This document shows, piece after piece, positions 44,354-52,662 of a stretch of DNA of 52,829 nt. How positions within the stretch are numbered: position 1 is the first letter of the stretch; each line of letters begins with the position of its first letter. The notes beneath the pieces are model-generated. The model had not been told where the DNA came from and made no database searches. It was given only the letters and a program-made list of their open reading frames with translations. Source of the stretch: an uncultured Clostridia bacterium (GTDB lineage: Bacteria > Bacillota > Clostridia > TANB77 > CAG-508); NCBI GenBank assembly GCA_947632035.1, contig CANRNR010000013.1, forward strand, positions 1 through 52,829. Direction: 5' to 3'. The translations under genes and the position numbers were made by a program.

Positions 44354-45676
44354 ATGAAAGATGCTTTTGTTTATAGTAGTAAAAAAGCTATATATGGGCA
44401 AATAATAGAATGGCTAAAACTTCATGATGGCAACTTACCTAAAAATGTGAAATATCCTCAATATTCGGTTTATAAAAACGGAAAAATGGTAATAGTACCT
44501 AAAATGCCTAAAAGCGAAAGAATAGAAAATAATTTATATCAAAGATGGAATTTAAGCAAAGAAAAAGAGATATTAGATGAATATGTTGGAAGACCTATAG
44601 AAGAAGTTCCAAAAATGTATAGAAAAAAGATAACAAAGTTAAGAGAGTTTGGCTTAGGTATGGAAAAAGAAAAGGAGCCATCAGCAGAAGAAAGAGCAAT
44701 GATAAGAGGACAATTGAAAATTGAACAAATGTATACTGAAATAATGGAATGGTTAAATAGTCACAATGGAATAATGCCAAGAAGATTCATCAAACATGTT
44801 AAAAAATTGCAATTAGAAGAATTTACACCGGAAAGAGAGTATGAAGATAGTTTATATGAAAAATGGCATAGTAGTAGACTAAAAGAGATAGTTAATAAAT
44901 ATTCAGAAACAGAAATAGAAAACATTCCAGAAGAATATAGGGAAAAAATAAAAAGCTTAAGAGAATATGGATTAGGTTTGAGGGGAATAAAAAATCCAGA
45001 GGAAAATGAACCAACAATATATGAACAACTATTAGAATGGTTAGAAATACATAATGGAAAAATGCCTTTGGGTCAAATTAGAAAAAATGGTGTTGTATTA
45101 TCTGTATCAGAAATGTCAAAAGAAGAACTTAAACAAGTACGATTGTATAATGCATGGAATCAAAGCGATGAAAGAAAAATTTTACATGAATATGCAGGAA
45201 AACCTATAGAAGAAGTTCCGGAAGAATATAGAGAAAAAGTTGCAACTTTAAGAAAATACAATTTAGATGCGAATGCAAAAAAATATAAAAGAACAGTATG
45301 TCAAGAATTAATAGAATGGCTAGAAAATCATAATGGAAAAATGCCTAGAGATTCTATTATATCTGAAGACGGAAAAAGATTGTCAATTAATGAAATGACA
45401 GAAGAAGAACGATATGAAAAAAATCTATATAGAAGATGGTATACTAGTAAAGAAAGAAATATATTAAATCAATATATGGGAAAAACTATAGAAGAAGTGC
45501 CTGAACAATATAGAGAAAAGGTATCTACACTAAGAAAATATATGGAAGTTAGTGAAAAAAATTATGCTGAAGAAAAAATGAAAGAATGTGTAGGAAAACA
45601 AGTAGGAAAAAATAGAGACACTAGAAAAGAGTTAGCAGATATAATAAAAATAGTAGAAGGAAGATCTATAGAATAA
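44354..45676 (+). CDS. Protein with four ~85-residue repeats, unknown function
   Basis: A 440-residue soluble-looking protein built of four tandem units at about residues 13-103, 126-209, 222-305 and 314-397. The shared pattern is (I/L)xEWLxxHNGxMPR, a variable stretch, LYxxWxxSxERxIL.xY.G, then IEEVPExYREKVxTLRxYGL. The layout faintly recalls helicase-associated repeats (W, G-x-P and a closing helix), but I would not assign it. No signal or membrane helix. It follows der by 26 bases and precedes another small unknown gene. Confidence 0.6.
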   Translation: MKDAFVYSSKKAIYGQIIEWLKLHDGNLPKNVKYPQYSVYKNGKMVIVPKMPKSERIENNLYQRWNLSKEKEILDEYVGRPIEEVPKMYRKKITKLREFGLGMEKEKEPSAEERAMIRGQLKIEQMYTEIMEWLNSHNGIMPRRFIKHVKKLQLEEFTPEREYEDSLYEKWHSSRLKEIVNKYSETEIENIPEEYREKIKSLREYGLGLRGIKNPEENEPTIYEQLLEWLEIHNGKMPLGQIRKNGVVLSVSEMSKEELKQVRLYNAWNQSDERKILHEYAGKPIEEVPEEYREKVATLRKYNLDANAKKYKRTVCQELIEWLENHNGKMPRDSIISEDGKRLSINEMTEEERYEKNLYRRWYTSKERNILNQYMGKTIEEVPEQYREKVSTLRKYMEVSEKNYAEEKMKECVGKQVGKNRDTRKELADIIKIVEGRSIE

Positions 45677-45726
45677 CTCTAAATAAGAAATTTAAAATAA
45701 CAGAAAAACTGTCTAAAGGAGAAAAT

Positions 45727-46053
45727 ATGTTAGAAAATAAAGCATATTCTGAAGTATATTATGTAATACAAAATTTATCAGATGAACAAATAAAAAAGAT
45801 TCCATTAAAAATTGTAGAAACAATTAAGAACAAAATGAATATGAATTATTATTTAGAAATTAAAGATACTAATATTAAAAAGATAAAACTTATGGAAGAT
45901 GCTGAAAAGATACTTTCTGTTATATATACAGATTATTTGGCAAGCGAAGAAGAGAGAAGAATTATATTAAATAAGGAAAAAATTATAGAGATAAAAAAAG
46001 AGTTAGAGAAAAAAGAAAAGTATGATACTAATATTTTTAAAAGGAAAAAATAA
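45727..46053 (+). CDS. Small protein of unknown function, coiled-coil tail
   Basis: A 108-residue protein. YSEVYYVIQNLSDEQIKKIPLK (about 7-28) recalls small clostridial proteins with a conserved EVxxxLxxLxxxxxxKIP pattern. The C-terminal part (about 70-108) is very K/E rich and likely helical. RBS AAAGGAG. It follows the four-repeat protein by 50 bases and may be co-transcribed. Confidence 0.6.
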   Translation: MLENKAYSEVYYVIQNLSDEQIKKIPLKIVETIKNKMNMNYYLEIKDTNIKKIKLMEDAEKILSVIYTDYLASEEERRIILNKEKIIEIKKELEKKEKYDTNIFKRKK

Positions 46054-46201
46054 AAATTTTAATAAAAAGTCGAAAAATATTTTTCATAATTAAAAATATT
46101 TTGAAAAATAAAAATAGAAATATACTTGTTAGATAAAAATATAAATGATAAAATAATTAACGAATAGACTAATGAAAAATAAAAAAAGGAGAGTGATTTT
46201 T

Positions 46202-46840
46202 ATGGCAACTTATATTATTGTTGCAATAATTGCTTATTTATTAGGGAGTATTAGTTTTTCAATTATTATTAGTAAAAGAGTAGCAGGATTTGATGTAAGA
46301 GAAAAAGGAAGTGGAAATGCAGGAACTACAAACGTATTAAGAAGCGTTGGAAAAAGGGCAGCATTACTTACTTTGATAGGAGATATTTTAAAAGGTGTAG
46401 TTGCAATTTTAGTTGCAATCCTTGCAGGAAAAATTGTGAAAAATTTAGATAATGCTCTTTTAGTACAAATAGCAGGTGTATGTGTTATATTAGGACATAC
46501 ATTCCCAGTATTCTTTAAATTCAAGGGAGGAAAAGGAATAGCTACATCACTAGGTGTACTTTTAATGACAAATTGGCAAATAGGATTAATTTGCTTAGTA
46601 TATGCATTAATATTAATTGCATTAACTAGAATGGTATCTGTAGGCTCTTTAGTTGCTGCACTTTTATTCCCAGTATTAGTATTATTTATTAATCAAAATT
46701 ATATTGTACCAACTGGTTCAGACAACTGGAGTTATTTAATATATAGTATAATAATTGCAGTTTTAATTATTTTCAATCATAGAGAAAACATTAAAAGAAT
46801 AAATGAAGGCACAGAAAATAAAATAAGTTTAAAAAAATAA
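46202..46840 (+). CDS. plsY: Acyl-phosphate glycerol-3-phosphate acyltransferase PlsY
   Basis: A 212-residue integral membrane enzyme that moves an acyl chain from acyl-phosphate to glycerol-3-phosphate, the first acylation in phospholipid synthesis. The three family motifs are GSISFSIIISK with VREKGSGNAGTTNVLR, then GHTFPVFFKFKGGKGIATSLG (about 107-127), and near the C-terminus NHRENIKRI. I begin at ATG 46202 with AAGGAGAGTG upstream. gpsA, which makes the substrate, comes next. Confidence 0.95.
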   Translation: MATYIIVAIIAYLLGSISFSIIISKRVAGFDVREKGSGNAGTTNVLRSVGKRAALLTLIGDILKGVVAILVAILAGKIVKNLDNALLVQIAGVCVILGHTFPVFFKFKGGKGIATSLGVLLMTNWQIGLICLVYALILIALTRMVSVGSLVAALLFPVLVLFINQNYIVPTGSDNWSYLIYSIIIAVLIIFNHRENIKRINEGTENKISLKK

Positions 46841-46911
46841 ATAGTTATAAAGGAAGAAACCATAAGATTGTAATTAAAAGCATTATAATTTTATGAAATT
46901 ATGAGGTGTAT

Positions 46912-47895
46912 ATGAAAAATATTTGTATAATTGGAAGTGGAAGCTGGGGATGTGCTTTAGCAATACATATCGCAAAAATTGGACATAATGTAAAAATTTG
47001 GTCTTTTACAGAAGAAGAGACTAATATAATAAATAATGAAAGAAAATGCAAATTTTTGCCAATGGCAGAAATTCCAGATAATGTTTATTGTACAACAGAT
47101 ATAAAAGAAGCAGTTGAAGGATCTGATATTATACTACATACAACGCCTTCTAAGTTTTTTAGAGAAACATTAAAAAAATATAAAGAATATATAACAAATC
47201 AGCCAGTTATAATATGTTCAAAAGGATTTGAAAAAGATACTTTATTAACTTTAAGTGATGTGGCAGAAGAAGAAATCCCAAATACTAAAATTGGAGTGTT
47301 TTCTGGTCCTAGCCATGCAGAAGAAGTTAGCGTAGGAATTCCTACAGCGATTGTTATAGCATCAAAGTATCAAGATTTACAATATCAAATACAAGATGCT
47401 TTTATGAATGAAAATATGAGAATTTATACATCATCAGATGTTCAAGGAGTTGAACTTGGTGGAGCTTTAAAAAATATTATAGCTTTTTGTGCAGGAATAG
47501 CAGTAGAACTAAATTTGGGAGATAATAGCTTTGCAGCTCTTGCTACTAGAGGACTTACAGAAATTTCAAGGCTTGGAGTTGCTATGGGTGGAGACTATAA
47601 TACTTTTTATGGATTATCAGGTTTAGGAGACTTAATTGTTACATGCCTAAGTGAACATAGCAGAAATAGAAAAGCAGGTAGATGTATAGGTAGAGGCATG
47701 ACATTAGATGAAACAAGAAAAGAAGTAGGAATGGTAATTGAAAGTATAGATAATATTGAAGTTGCTTATAAATTAGCACAAAAATATAATATAGAAATGC
47801 CAATTGTAAATACAGTATATGATGTATTATATAATGGATTAAACCCAAGAGATGCGGTTATTCAATTAATGACAAGAGACAAAAAATGTGAATAA
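46912..47895 (+). CDS. gpsA: Glycerol-3-phosphate dehydrogenase (NAD(P)+)
   Basis: A 327-residue enzyme making sn-glycerol-3-phosphate from DHAP. The N-terminal Rossmann motif is IIGSGSWGCALAIHIAKIGH. Then SKGFE, VFSGPSHAEEV and the catalytic Lys region GALKNIIAFCAGI (about 182-194). GLSGLGDLIVTCLSEHSRNRKAG closes the active site. It starts at ATG 46912 with GAGGTG upstream. It follows plsY directly and acts in the same pathway. Confidence 0.96.
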   Translation: MKNICIIGSGSWGCALAIHIAKIGHNVKIWSFTEEETNIINNERKCKFLPMAEIPDNVYCTTDIKEAVEGSDIILHTTPSKFFRETLKKYKEYITNQPVIICSKGFEKDTLLTLSDVAEEEIPNTKIGVFSGPSHAEEVSVGIPTAIVIASKYQDLQYQIQDAFMNENMRIYTSSDVQGVELGGALKNIIAFCAGIAVELNLGDNSFAALATRGLTEISRLGVAMGGDYNTFYGLSGLGDLIVTCLSEHSRNRKAGRCIGRGMTLDETRKEVGMVIESIDNIEVAYKLAQKYNIEMPIVNTVYDVLYNGLNPRDAVIQLMTRDKKCE

Positions 47896-47904
47896 AAAAA
47901 TCAT

Positions 47905-47950
47905 AATTCCTCCATACTATAAGTAAATAATTTTATGGTATGGAGGAATT
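47905..47950 (+). promoter_or_regulatory. Hairpin burying the ribosome-binding site of the next gene
   Basis: A 13-bp perfect stem (AATTCCTCCATAC, 47905-47917, with GTATGGAGGAATT, 47938-47950). The right arm contains the GGAGG that serves ATG 47953, so the folded RNA hides it completely. No T run follows, which argues against a terminator. It lies in the short gap after gpsA. Confidence 0.6.
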
Positions 47951-47952
47951 TT

Positions 47953-48480
47953 ATGGGAAAAGTAATGAATATTATAGGCGAAAAAGCTGCTAAAACATAT
48001 AGAATTGCTGCAGAAGAAACAGGAAGAATTACAAATATATTAAAATTAAAAGCACAAATGGCAGATGACAAAAGCAAAATAAAAAGCATATATGAAAAAA
48101 TTGGGCAAAAAATTTATGAAAATTATGTAGAAGAGCATTTAAAAATAACATCTCAAACATCTAAAGTAAAAGAAAATGAAGATAAAATACCATCAGATAT
48201 AAAGCAAGATTGTGAAGAAATTGATTCACTAGCAGATGAAATAGAAAATGTTCGTATGCAAATATTAAAATTAAATTATTTAAAACAATGCCCTAAGTGT
48301 AATAGTGAAATTGATTTAGATTTTAGTTATTGCCCTAGTTGTGGAGCAAAGCAAGAACTAACAGACGAGCAAGAAAAAAATAATCCACCAGCTACAATCG
48401 TTACAACTGATAGTAGTGATGCTGTATTAACTAAAAGAAATGTTAAGAAAGAAAATAATGAAGATACAAAAGATATTTAA
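47953..48480 (+). CDS. Zinc-ribbon protein with helical N-terminal region
   Basis: A 175-residue protein. The first 110 residues are helical with coiled-coil character (EKAAKTYRIAAEETGRITNI, KLKAQMADDKSKIKSIYEKI). A zinc ribbon CPKCNSEIDLDFSYCPSCGA lies at about 120-139, followed by a polar tail. The start is ATG 47953 right after GGAGGAATTTT, which lies in the hairpin described separately. The role is unknown; this design is common in clostridial hypothetical proteins. Its stop overlaps the convergent next gene by 4 bases. Confidence 0.7.
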   Translation: MGKVMNIIGEKAAKTYRIAAEETGRITNILKLKAQMADDKSKIKSIYEKIGQKIYENYVEEHLKITSQTSKVKENEDKIPSDIKQDCEEIDSLADEIENVRMQILKLNYLKQCPKCNSEIDLDFSYCPSCGAKQELTDEQEKNNPPATIVTTDSSDAVLTKRNVKKENNEDTKDI

Positions 48481-48761
48481 TAAGGATATCTTTCAAATAA
48501 ATAGCGAATAATATCATCAGCATTGTTTTTAGTGACATTTATTAACATATCTTTATCCAAACTAATCCAAATATTTATTTTATAATCCTCTTGATTTTCA
48601 ATTAAGGCAGTAATAATATCTGCCATTTCAAGAGGATTTTCGTATTCTTTTTCCCACAACAAATCATCTTTAAGTTCATAATTAGTTTTGTTATCGAAAT
48701 TTTTTAAAAATCTCAAAATCTCACCATTTGTTGTACTATATAACTTTACAACTGAATTCAA
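48477..48761 (-). CDS. Small acidic protein of unknown function
   Basis: A 94-residue acidic protein starting at TTG with GGAGGT 8 bases upstream. The sequence (VVKLYSTTNGEILRFLKNF, then WEKEYENPLEMADIITALIE, then INIWISLDKDMLINVTKNNADDIIRYLFERYP) resembles small clostridial proteins I cannot name. No signal or membrane segment. It overlaps its convergent neighbour by 4 bases, and no terminator lies between. Confidence 0.6.
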   Translation of the reverse strand: MNSVVKLYSTTNGEILRFLKNFDNKTNYELKDDLLWEKEYENPLEMADIITALIENQEDYKINIWISLDKDMLINVTKNNADDIIRYLFERYPY

Positions 48762-48896
48762 GTAAGTAAACCTCCATTCATAATTTCAAACTTACTATTA
48801 GTATAAATTGAATAAAAATATTTATACAAGAGAATAAAAGGTAAATTTTCGGAAATAATAAAACAAAATGCATTAATAATAAAAAGGAGTTCTAAT

Positions 48897-49727
48897 ATGA
48901 AAAAGAATACCATTATTCTAATAATAGCAATTTTGCTAATTTGTATTATTATTTTTTCTGCAATAGTTTATGCTAGTAGCAACAAGCAAGATGCAACTAT
49001 TGAAGAAAAAGTATCACAAGAAATTAAATATTTGAATGGTTATATTGTCTCTTTATTAGGTCAATATAATGGACTAAATATCGGAAATAGCGATTTTCAT
49101 ACGAGTAACGAAGAAAATTCTAAAGATGATAAACAATCATCAGAAGAAGAATCAAATACTAATAGTTTAACAGGTCAAAATAATACAATATTAATTACAG
49201 ACCAAAAGTATAATCCTAAATGGAAAACAATAAAAATTCAATTAGAAGAATTATATAGAACATGGAATACTATAAATTTGGATTTGTATGCAGTAAATAT
49301 TGATTCAAGTGCAGTCCTATCATTTACAGATGTATTAAACTCTGCTACACAAAATGCACAAAAAGAAGACAAACAAAAATCTATGGAGCAAGTTAATAAT
49401 TTATATCAACTATTACCACAATATATAAGAAATTACCTTCCAGATGAACAAAAAACTCAGTTATTAGAAATTGAAGCGAAAGTTGTAAGCTCATATGTTA
49501 ATGTAACAAATGAAAATTGGGGAGAAGCAGAAAATTCTTTATCACAAGCAGAAGAACAATTCTCAAGCTTAATAAATACTATTATGAAGGAACAAAGCAA
49601 TCAATCTACAATGAACCAAGCATATATATTAGTAAATGAATTAAGAAGAGCAGTAAGCATACAAAATAAAGACATATTTTTTATACAATATCAAAACTTT
49701 ATAGAAAAAATGGAAATGCTTATTTAG
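48897..49727 (+). CDS. Exported or membrane-anchored helical protein, unknown function
   Basis: A 276-residue protein with an N-terminal hydrophobic segment (residues 5-26) ending VYASS, which could be a signal peptide or an anchor. A Ser/Asn/Glu-rich, probably disordered stretch (about 66-95) is followed by an alpha-helical domain (about 105-276; KWKTIKIQLEELYRTWNTIN, WGEAENSLSQAEEQFSSLIN). No family recognised. RBS AAAGGAG. It lies just upstream of rnpB. Confidence 0.65.
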   Translation: MKKNTIILIIAILLICIIIFSAIVYASSNKQDATIEEKVSQEIKYLNGYIVSLLGQYNGLNIGNSDFHTSNEENSKDDKQSSEEESNTNSLTGQNNTILITDQKYNPKWKTIKIQLEELYRTWNTINLDLYAVNIDSSAVLSFTDVLNSATQNAQKEDKQKSMEQVNNLYQLLPQYIRNYLPDEQKTQLLEIEAKVVSSYVNVTNENWGEAENSLSQAEEQFSSLINTIMKEQSNQSTMNQAYILVNELRRAVSIQNKDIFFIQYQNFIEKMEMLI

Positions 49728-49826
49728 TGAAATTTTTATTTAAAGAGAAAAGGTTCTTAATTTAAAACGAAATTTTTGTTTAAACAATACGTATTTAAGA
49801 AGAATACTTGAATTTAAGGCGAATTA

Positions 49827-49855
49827 TTGATTTTTAAGCTTAAATATAGTATAAT
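49827..49855 (+). promoter_or_regulatory. Promoter of rnpB
   Basis: TTGATT (49827-49832), 17-bp spacer, TATAAT (49850-49855), placing the transcript start close to the first P1 base. Confidence 0.75.
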
Positions 49856-49861
49856 AGAAAG

Positions 49862-50227
49862 GTAGTAAATTAGATAGTCGCGTATAGCAAGACCGAAAGG
49901 TAGCGTACGAGGAAAGTCCGGGCTCCATAGAGTAATGATGCTGGATAACGTCCAGTAAGGGAAACCTTAAGGAAAGTGCAACAGAAAATAACCGCTTAAA
50001 ATTTTAAGTTCGCTTAAGATTTTAAGTAAGGGTGAAAAGGCAGGGTAAGAGCCTACCGCTGATATGGTGACATATCAGGCTAGTGTAAACCCCATCTGGA
50101 GCAACACCGAGCAAGGAAAGCTAAGGCTACTCGCCATTTTCCTAATTTGGTGGCATGATGCTTACAGTAATGTAAGTACTAGATAAATGACTATCCTAGA
50201 CAGAACCCGGCTTATAGGTTTACTATT
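49862..50227 (+). ncRNA. rnpB: RNase P RNA, type A
   Basis: The catalytic RNA that matures tRNA 5' ends. P1 is TAGTAAA (49863-49869) with TTTACTA (50219-50225), and P2 starts with the AGATAGTCGCG region. The universal core is present: GAGGAAAGTCCGGGCTCC, ACAGAAA.AACCGC, AGGGTGAAAAGGCAGGGTAAG, and ACAGAACCCGGCTTA with P4 pairing. P12 is a long AT hairpin with a TTCG loop. The layout, with GGTAAGAGC after GGTGAAA, is the type A form rather than the Bacillus type B. About 366 bases. Confidence 0.95.
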
Positions 50228-50260
50228 ATTTAAATATAAGAACCTTGTTGTTTCACAATA

Positions 50261-50295
50261 AAACACACAAAGTTAAAATCTTTGTGTGTTTTTAC
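50261..50295. terminator. Bidirectional terminator of rnpB and the rluA-type gene
   Basis: A 12-bp stem AAACACACAAAG (50261-50272) / CTTTGTGTGTTT (50280-50291) followed by T residues on the plus strand; the stop codon of the convergent pseudouridine synthase gene touches it. Confidence 0.85.
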
Positions 50296-51173
50296 ATTAT
50301 CATATTTTTCATATCATTTGGTAGATTACTTTCATATACTTTGCTTACTTTCTCAATTGGATGAAAAAAACTAATATAATAGCTATGTAAAGCTTGTCTA
50401 TCAATTAATGAAGAAGCTTTTCCATAAAGTGTATCTCCTAATAGAGGATGACCAATATGTGCAAAATGTACACGAATTTGATGTGTACGGCCAGTTTCTA
50501 ATGTGCATTCTACAACATCAAAATTATTTTCTTTGTTAGAAGATATAACTTTATAATGAGTAATAGCACTTTCTCCATCATCACGAACACACCTTTCAAT
50601 AATACTATTATTTTTTCTAGCAATAGGTGCATTTATAATTCCTTCTTTTGAATCTAAATTTCCCTCTATAATAGCAATATATTTTTTTACAAATTCTTTA
50701 GACTGCATTTGTTTAACTAAACACTCTTGAACATACTCATTTTTTGCAAAAACTACTAAGCCAGATGTATCCTTATCTAAACGATTAACAGGTCTTATTT
50801 TCTTCTTTAGACCAATCTTATCAAAATAAAATCGAACACCATTAGATAAGCTATCTTCATAATGATAAGCAGAAGGGTGAATAGGAAGCCCAGCAGGTTT
50901 ATCAATTATTAAATAGCAATCATCTTCATAAATAATAGATAGAGACATAGGAGTAGGAACTATATTTGACTTATCTTCTTCATAATCTAAATCACATTCA
51001 ATAATATCTCCAAGGTGCAAAAAATGATGCACATATACTGAATTTCCATTTAAAGTAATTCTTTGCATTTTTTTCAGCTTTAAAAGAAGTCTGTCAGACA
51101 TAGAAAATTCTACCTTTAAGACTTCTTTAACATTTTGATAAATATTATTTGAAACTTTGTAAATTAACTTCAT
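50292..51173 (-). CDS. RluA family 23S rRNA pseudouridine synthase
   Basis: A 293-residue enzyme that turns uridine into pseudouridine in rRNA or tRNA. An N-terminal S4-like region (ITLNGNSVYVHHFLHLGDII) precedes the RluA catalytic domain with RPVNRLDKDTSGLVVFAKN (about 135-153), whose Asp is the nucleophile. Substrate motifs ECTLETGRTHQIRVHFAHIGHPLLGDTLYG follow. The target uridine cannot be given. It is likely an RluD-type enzyme. Confidence 0.92.
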   Translation of the reverse strand: MKLIYKVSNNIYQNVKEVLKVEFSMSDRLLLKLKKMQRITLNGNSVYVHHFLHLGDIIECDLDYEEDKSNIVPTPMSLSIIYEDDCYLIIDKPAGLPIHPSAYHYEDSLSNGVRFYFDKIGLKKKIRPVNRLDKDTSGLVVFAKNEYVQECLVKQMQSKEFVKKYIAIIEGNLDSKEGIINAPIARKNNSIIERCVRDDGESAITHYKVISSNKENNFDVVECTLETGRTHQIRVHFAHIGHPLLGDTLYGKASSLIDRQALHSYYISFFHPIEKVSKVYESNLPNDMKNMIM

Positions 51174-51200
51174 ATTATTCCTTTTTTATTTTGAAGTGTA

Positions 51201-51231
51201 TGATATATTATTGATATTTGATATATTATTG
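51201..51231. repeat. Short tandem direct repeat
   Basis: TGATATATTATTG occurs twice with an 18-base period (51201-51213 and 51219-51231), in the gap before the rluA-type gene; possible regulatory or slippage repeat. Confidence 0.7.
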
Positions 51232-51272
51232 GTAATAGTTTGTTTTAAAAATATCGACAATCTAAAAATGAA

Positions 51273-51845
51273 TTATTTAGAATGCCTAGATTCAACTAAA
51301 TAAGTAGCTTCAAGGTCAGCTTCATGCAAAGCCAAAGCTAGAGGGAATTTTTCATAAACTACGCTAATTGTACTATATAATTCCTTAGGCTCTGTAAATC
51401 CCATATGCCAACGAATAGCATACATTTCTTCCATACTTAATTCTATAAATTTACTAATCATCATAACAGATTTTTCACCATGACCATATGGAATAGTGTC
51501 ATTTACTGCATAATAAGGCTCTTTTACCCAAATGCCATCTGCATTTTTCTTATTACGATAATCTATAGTATAGTAATTTGCTTTACATAGGTCATGTAAA
51601 AGAGTTACTAGAATAATTGTATCAGGAGATGCATTAACAATATCTATATAAGGCTTTTGAGATAATTTTTCTTTTAATAAATTATATACATTTAAGCTAT
51701 GTTCTAATAAACCACCTTCATAGTTACCATGAAAACGGGTACTAGCAGGTGCTTTAAAAAAGTCAGTCTTTTTAATATATTCAATTAGTTTATCTATTCC
51801 ATTTCTGTTTACTGTTTTTAATAGGGTTATGAATTGTTCTTCCAT
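51273..51845 (-). CDS. HD-domain phosphohydrolase
   Basis: A 190-residue protein with metal-binding HD motifs: GGLLEHSLNVYNLL (about 44-57), LLHDLCKANYY (about 82-92), GHGEKSV (about 121), RWHMGF (about 144) and HEADLEAT near the C-terminus. HD proteins cut phosphate esters of nucleotides or nucleic acids. It resembles small stand-alone HD proteins related to the YhaM HD part, without an OB fold. The substrate is unknown. Confidence 0.85.
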   Translation of the reverse strand: MEEQFITLLKTVNRNGIDKLIEYIKKTDFFKAPASTRFHGNYEGGLLEHSLNVYNLLKEKLSQKPYIDIVNASPDTIILVTLLHDLCKANYYTIDYRNKKNADGIWVKEPYYAVNDTIPYGHGEKSVMMISKFIELSMEEMYAIRWHMGFTEPKELYSTISVVYEKFPLALALHEADLEATYLVESRHSK

Positions 51846-51950
51846 TTTTTAAATTCCTTTCATGAGTTATTATTGCTCATGCAATTATACTAAATCTTAT
51901 AAAATTCTACAATATTATAGATATAAAATTTAAAATAATTTTTATAAGTA

Positions 51951-51995
51951 AAGTCCAGAGATAATTTACTTAAAAGCATCTCTGGACTTGTTTTT
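51951..51995. terminator. Terminator between two minus-strand genes
   Basis: An 11-bp stem AAGTCCAGAGA (51951-51961) / TCTCTGGACTT (51979-51989) following the stop of the small gene at 52012; T residues lie on both sides. Confidence 0.8.
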
Positions 51996-52011
51996 GAAAA
52001 TAACTTATTTT

Positions 52012-52269
52012 TTATAATTTTTTATAATTTAAATAAGAAATTTCCTTTACTGGTGTTGTTGATTTAAACTTATGGCTATTTCCACATTCATCATAGCAAA
52101 TACAGGACAATGGTTTACCTACAACAGCATATACGCTTCCATCTTGTACATAATGTACATGGAGCTGAGGGCCATCTAAAAAGGTGTACAGCAAATTACC
52201 ATCTCCTCTAAAGAAGATAAATATTTGTCCATCATCCAAAGTTACTACAACTTGGTTGCCACTAACCAT
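52012..52269 (-). CDS. Small protein of unknown function
   Basis: An 85-residue protein with a strong AGGAGGAATT RBS. It looks like a small all-beta protein (VVVTLDDGQIFIFFRGDGNLLYTF as alternating strands), with a Cys pair (CICYDEC) near residue 56-62 and a basic end. No signal or membrane helix. Its G+C content is higher than its surroundings. No family recognised. It may belong to the accessory material at the right edge. Confidence 0.6.
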   Translation of the reverse strand: MVSGNQVVVTLDDGQIFIFFRGDGNLLYTFLDGPQLHVHYVQDGSVYAVVGKPLSCICYDECGNSHKFKSTTPVKEISYLNYKKL

Positions 52270-52353
52270 TATAATTCCTCCTAAAAATTTTTATTAGCTA
52301 AAACTAGTTGCCTTTGCATAGAGGAAATGTAAAAAGTTTTAACTTTGTTTTAA

Positions 52354-52382
52354 ATTGTATCATATTTTACATAAAATTACAA
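52354..52382 (-). promoter_or_regulatory. Candidate promoter of the small gene at 52012
   Basis: On the minus strand: TTGTAA, 17-bp spacer, TACAAT with an upstream TGA that gives an extended -10 type. Confidence 0.5.
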
Positions 52383-52487
52383 GAGAAAATTGTTCCTTTA
52401 TTTTCTTTTTCTAATTGTCTTAAACTTTTTTGCAGTTTGATTAAGTGAATAGTTTCCTTTTCTTGTTAAATCTCTTTACCTATTTCT

Positions 52488-52522
52488 ACCATTTTGTTGT
52501 CAACAACAAAATGGTCAATATT
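52488..52522. terminator. Palindromic hairpin, likely terminator
   Basis: A 13-bp near-perfect palindrome, ACCATTTTGTTGT (52488-52500) and its complement (52503-52515), with T-rich sequence after it. A second hairpin (AAATATCAT / ATGATATTT, about 52547-52572) follows. The span 52383-52609 holds no gene that I can see. Confidence 0.6.
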
Positions 52523-52609
52523 TTTTATTTTAGGTTTTAAAAAAATATCATCCTTTTTAGAATGATATTTATATCTATTTGCCAAATAAAATTCGAACAG
52601 ATGCGTTAT

Positions 52610-52662
52610 TGGTACCGATGGTGGGACTCGAACCCACATGGTTTCCCGCCAGATTTTGAGTC
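52610..52662 (-). pseudogene. 3' part of tRNA-Leu (CAA), probable attachment-site scar
   Basis: On the minus strand the sequence runs from an anticodon loop region GACTCAAAATCT through a variable arm, a perfect T arm GTGGG-TTCGAGT-CCCAC and the acceptor strand CATCGGT, then A and CCA. The 5' half (acceptor 5' strand, D arm, 5' side of the anticodon stem) is missing: the bases before it are AT-rich and give no cloverleaf. This is what remains at one end when an integrative element recombines into a tRNA gene. Confidence 0.7.
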
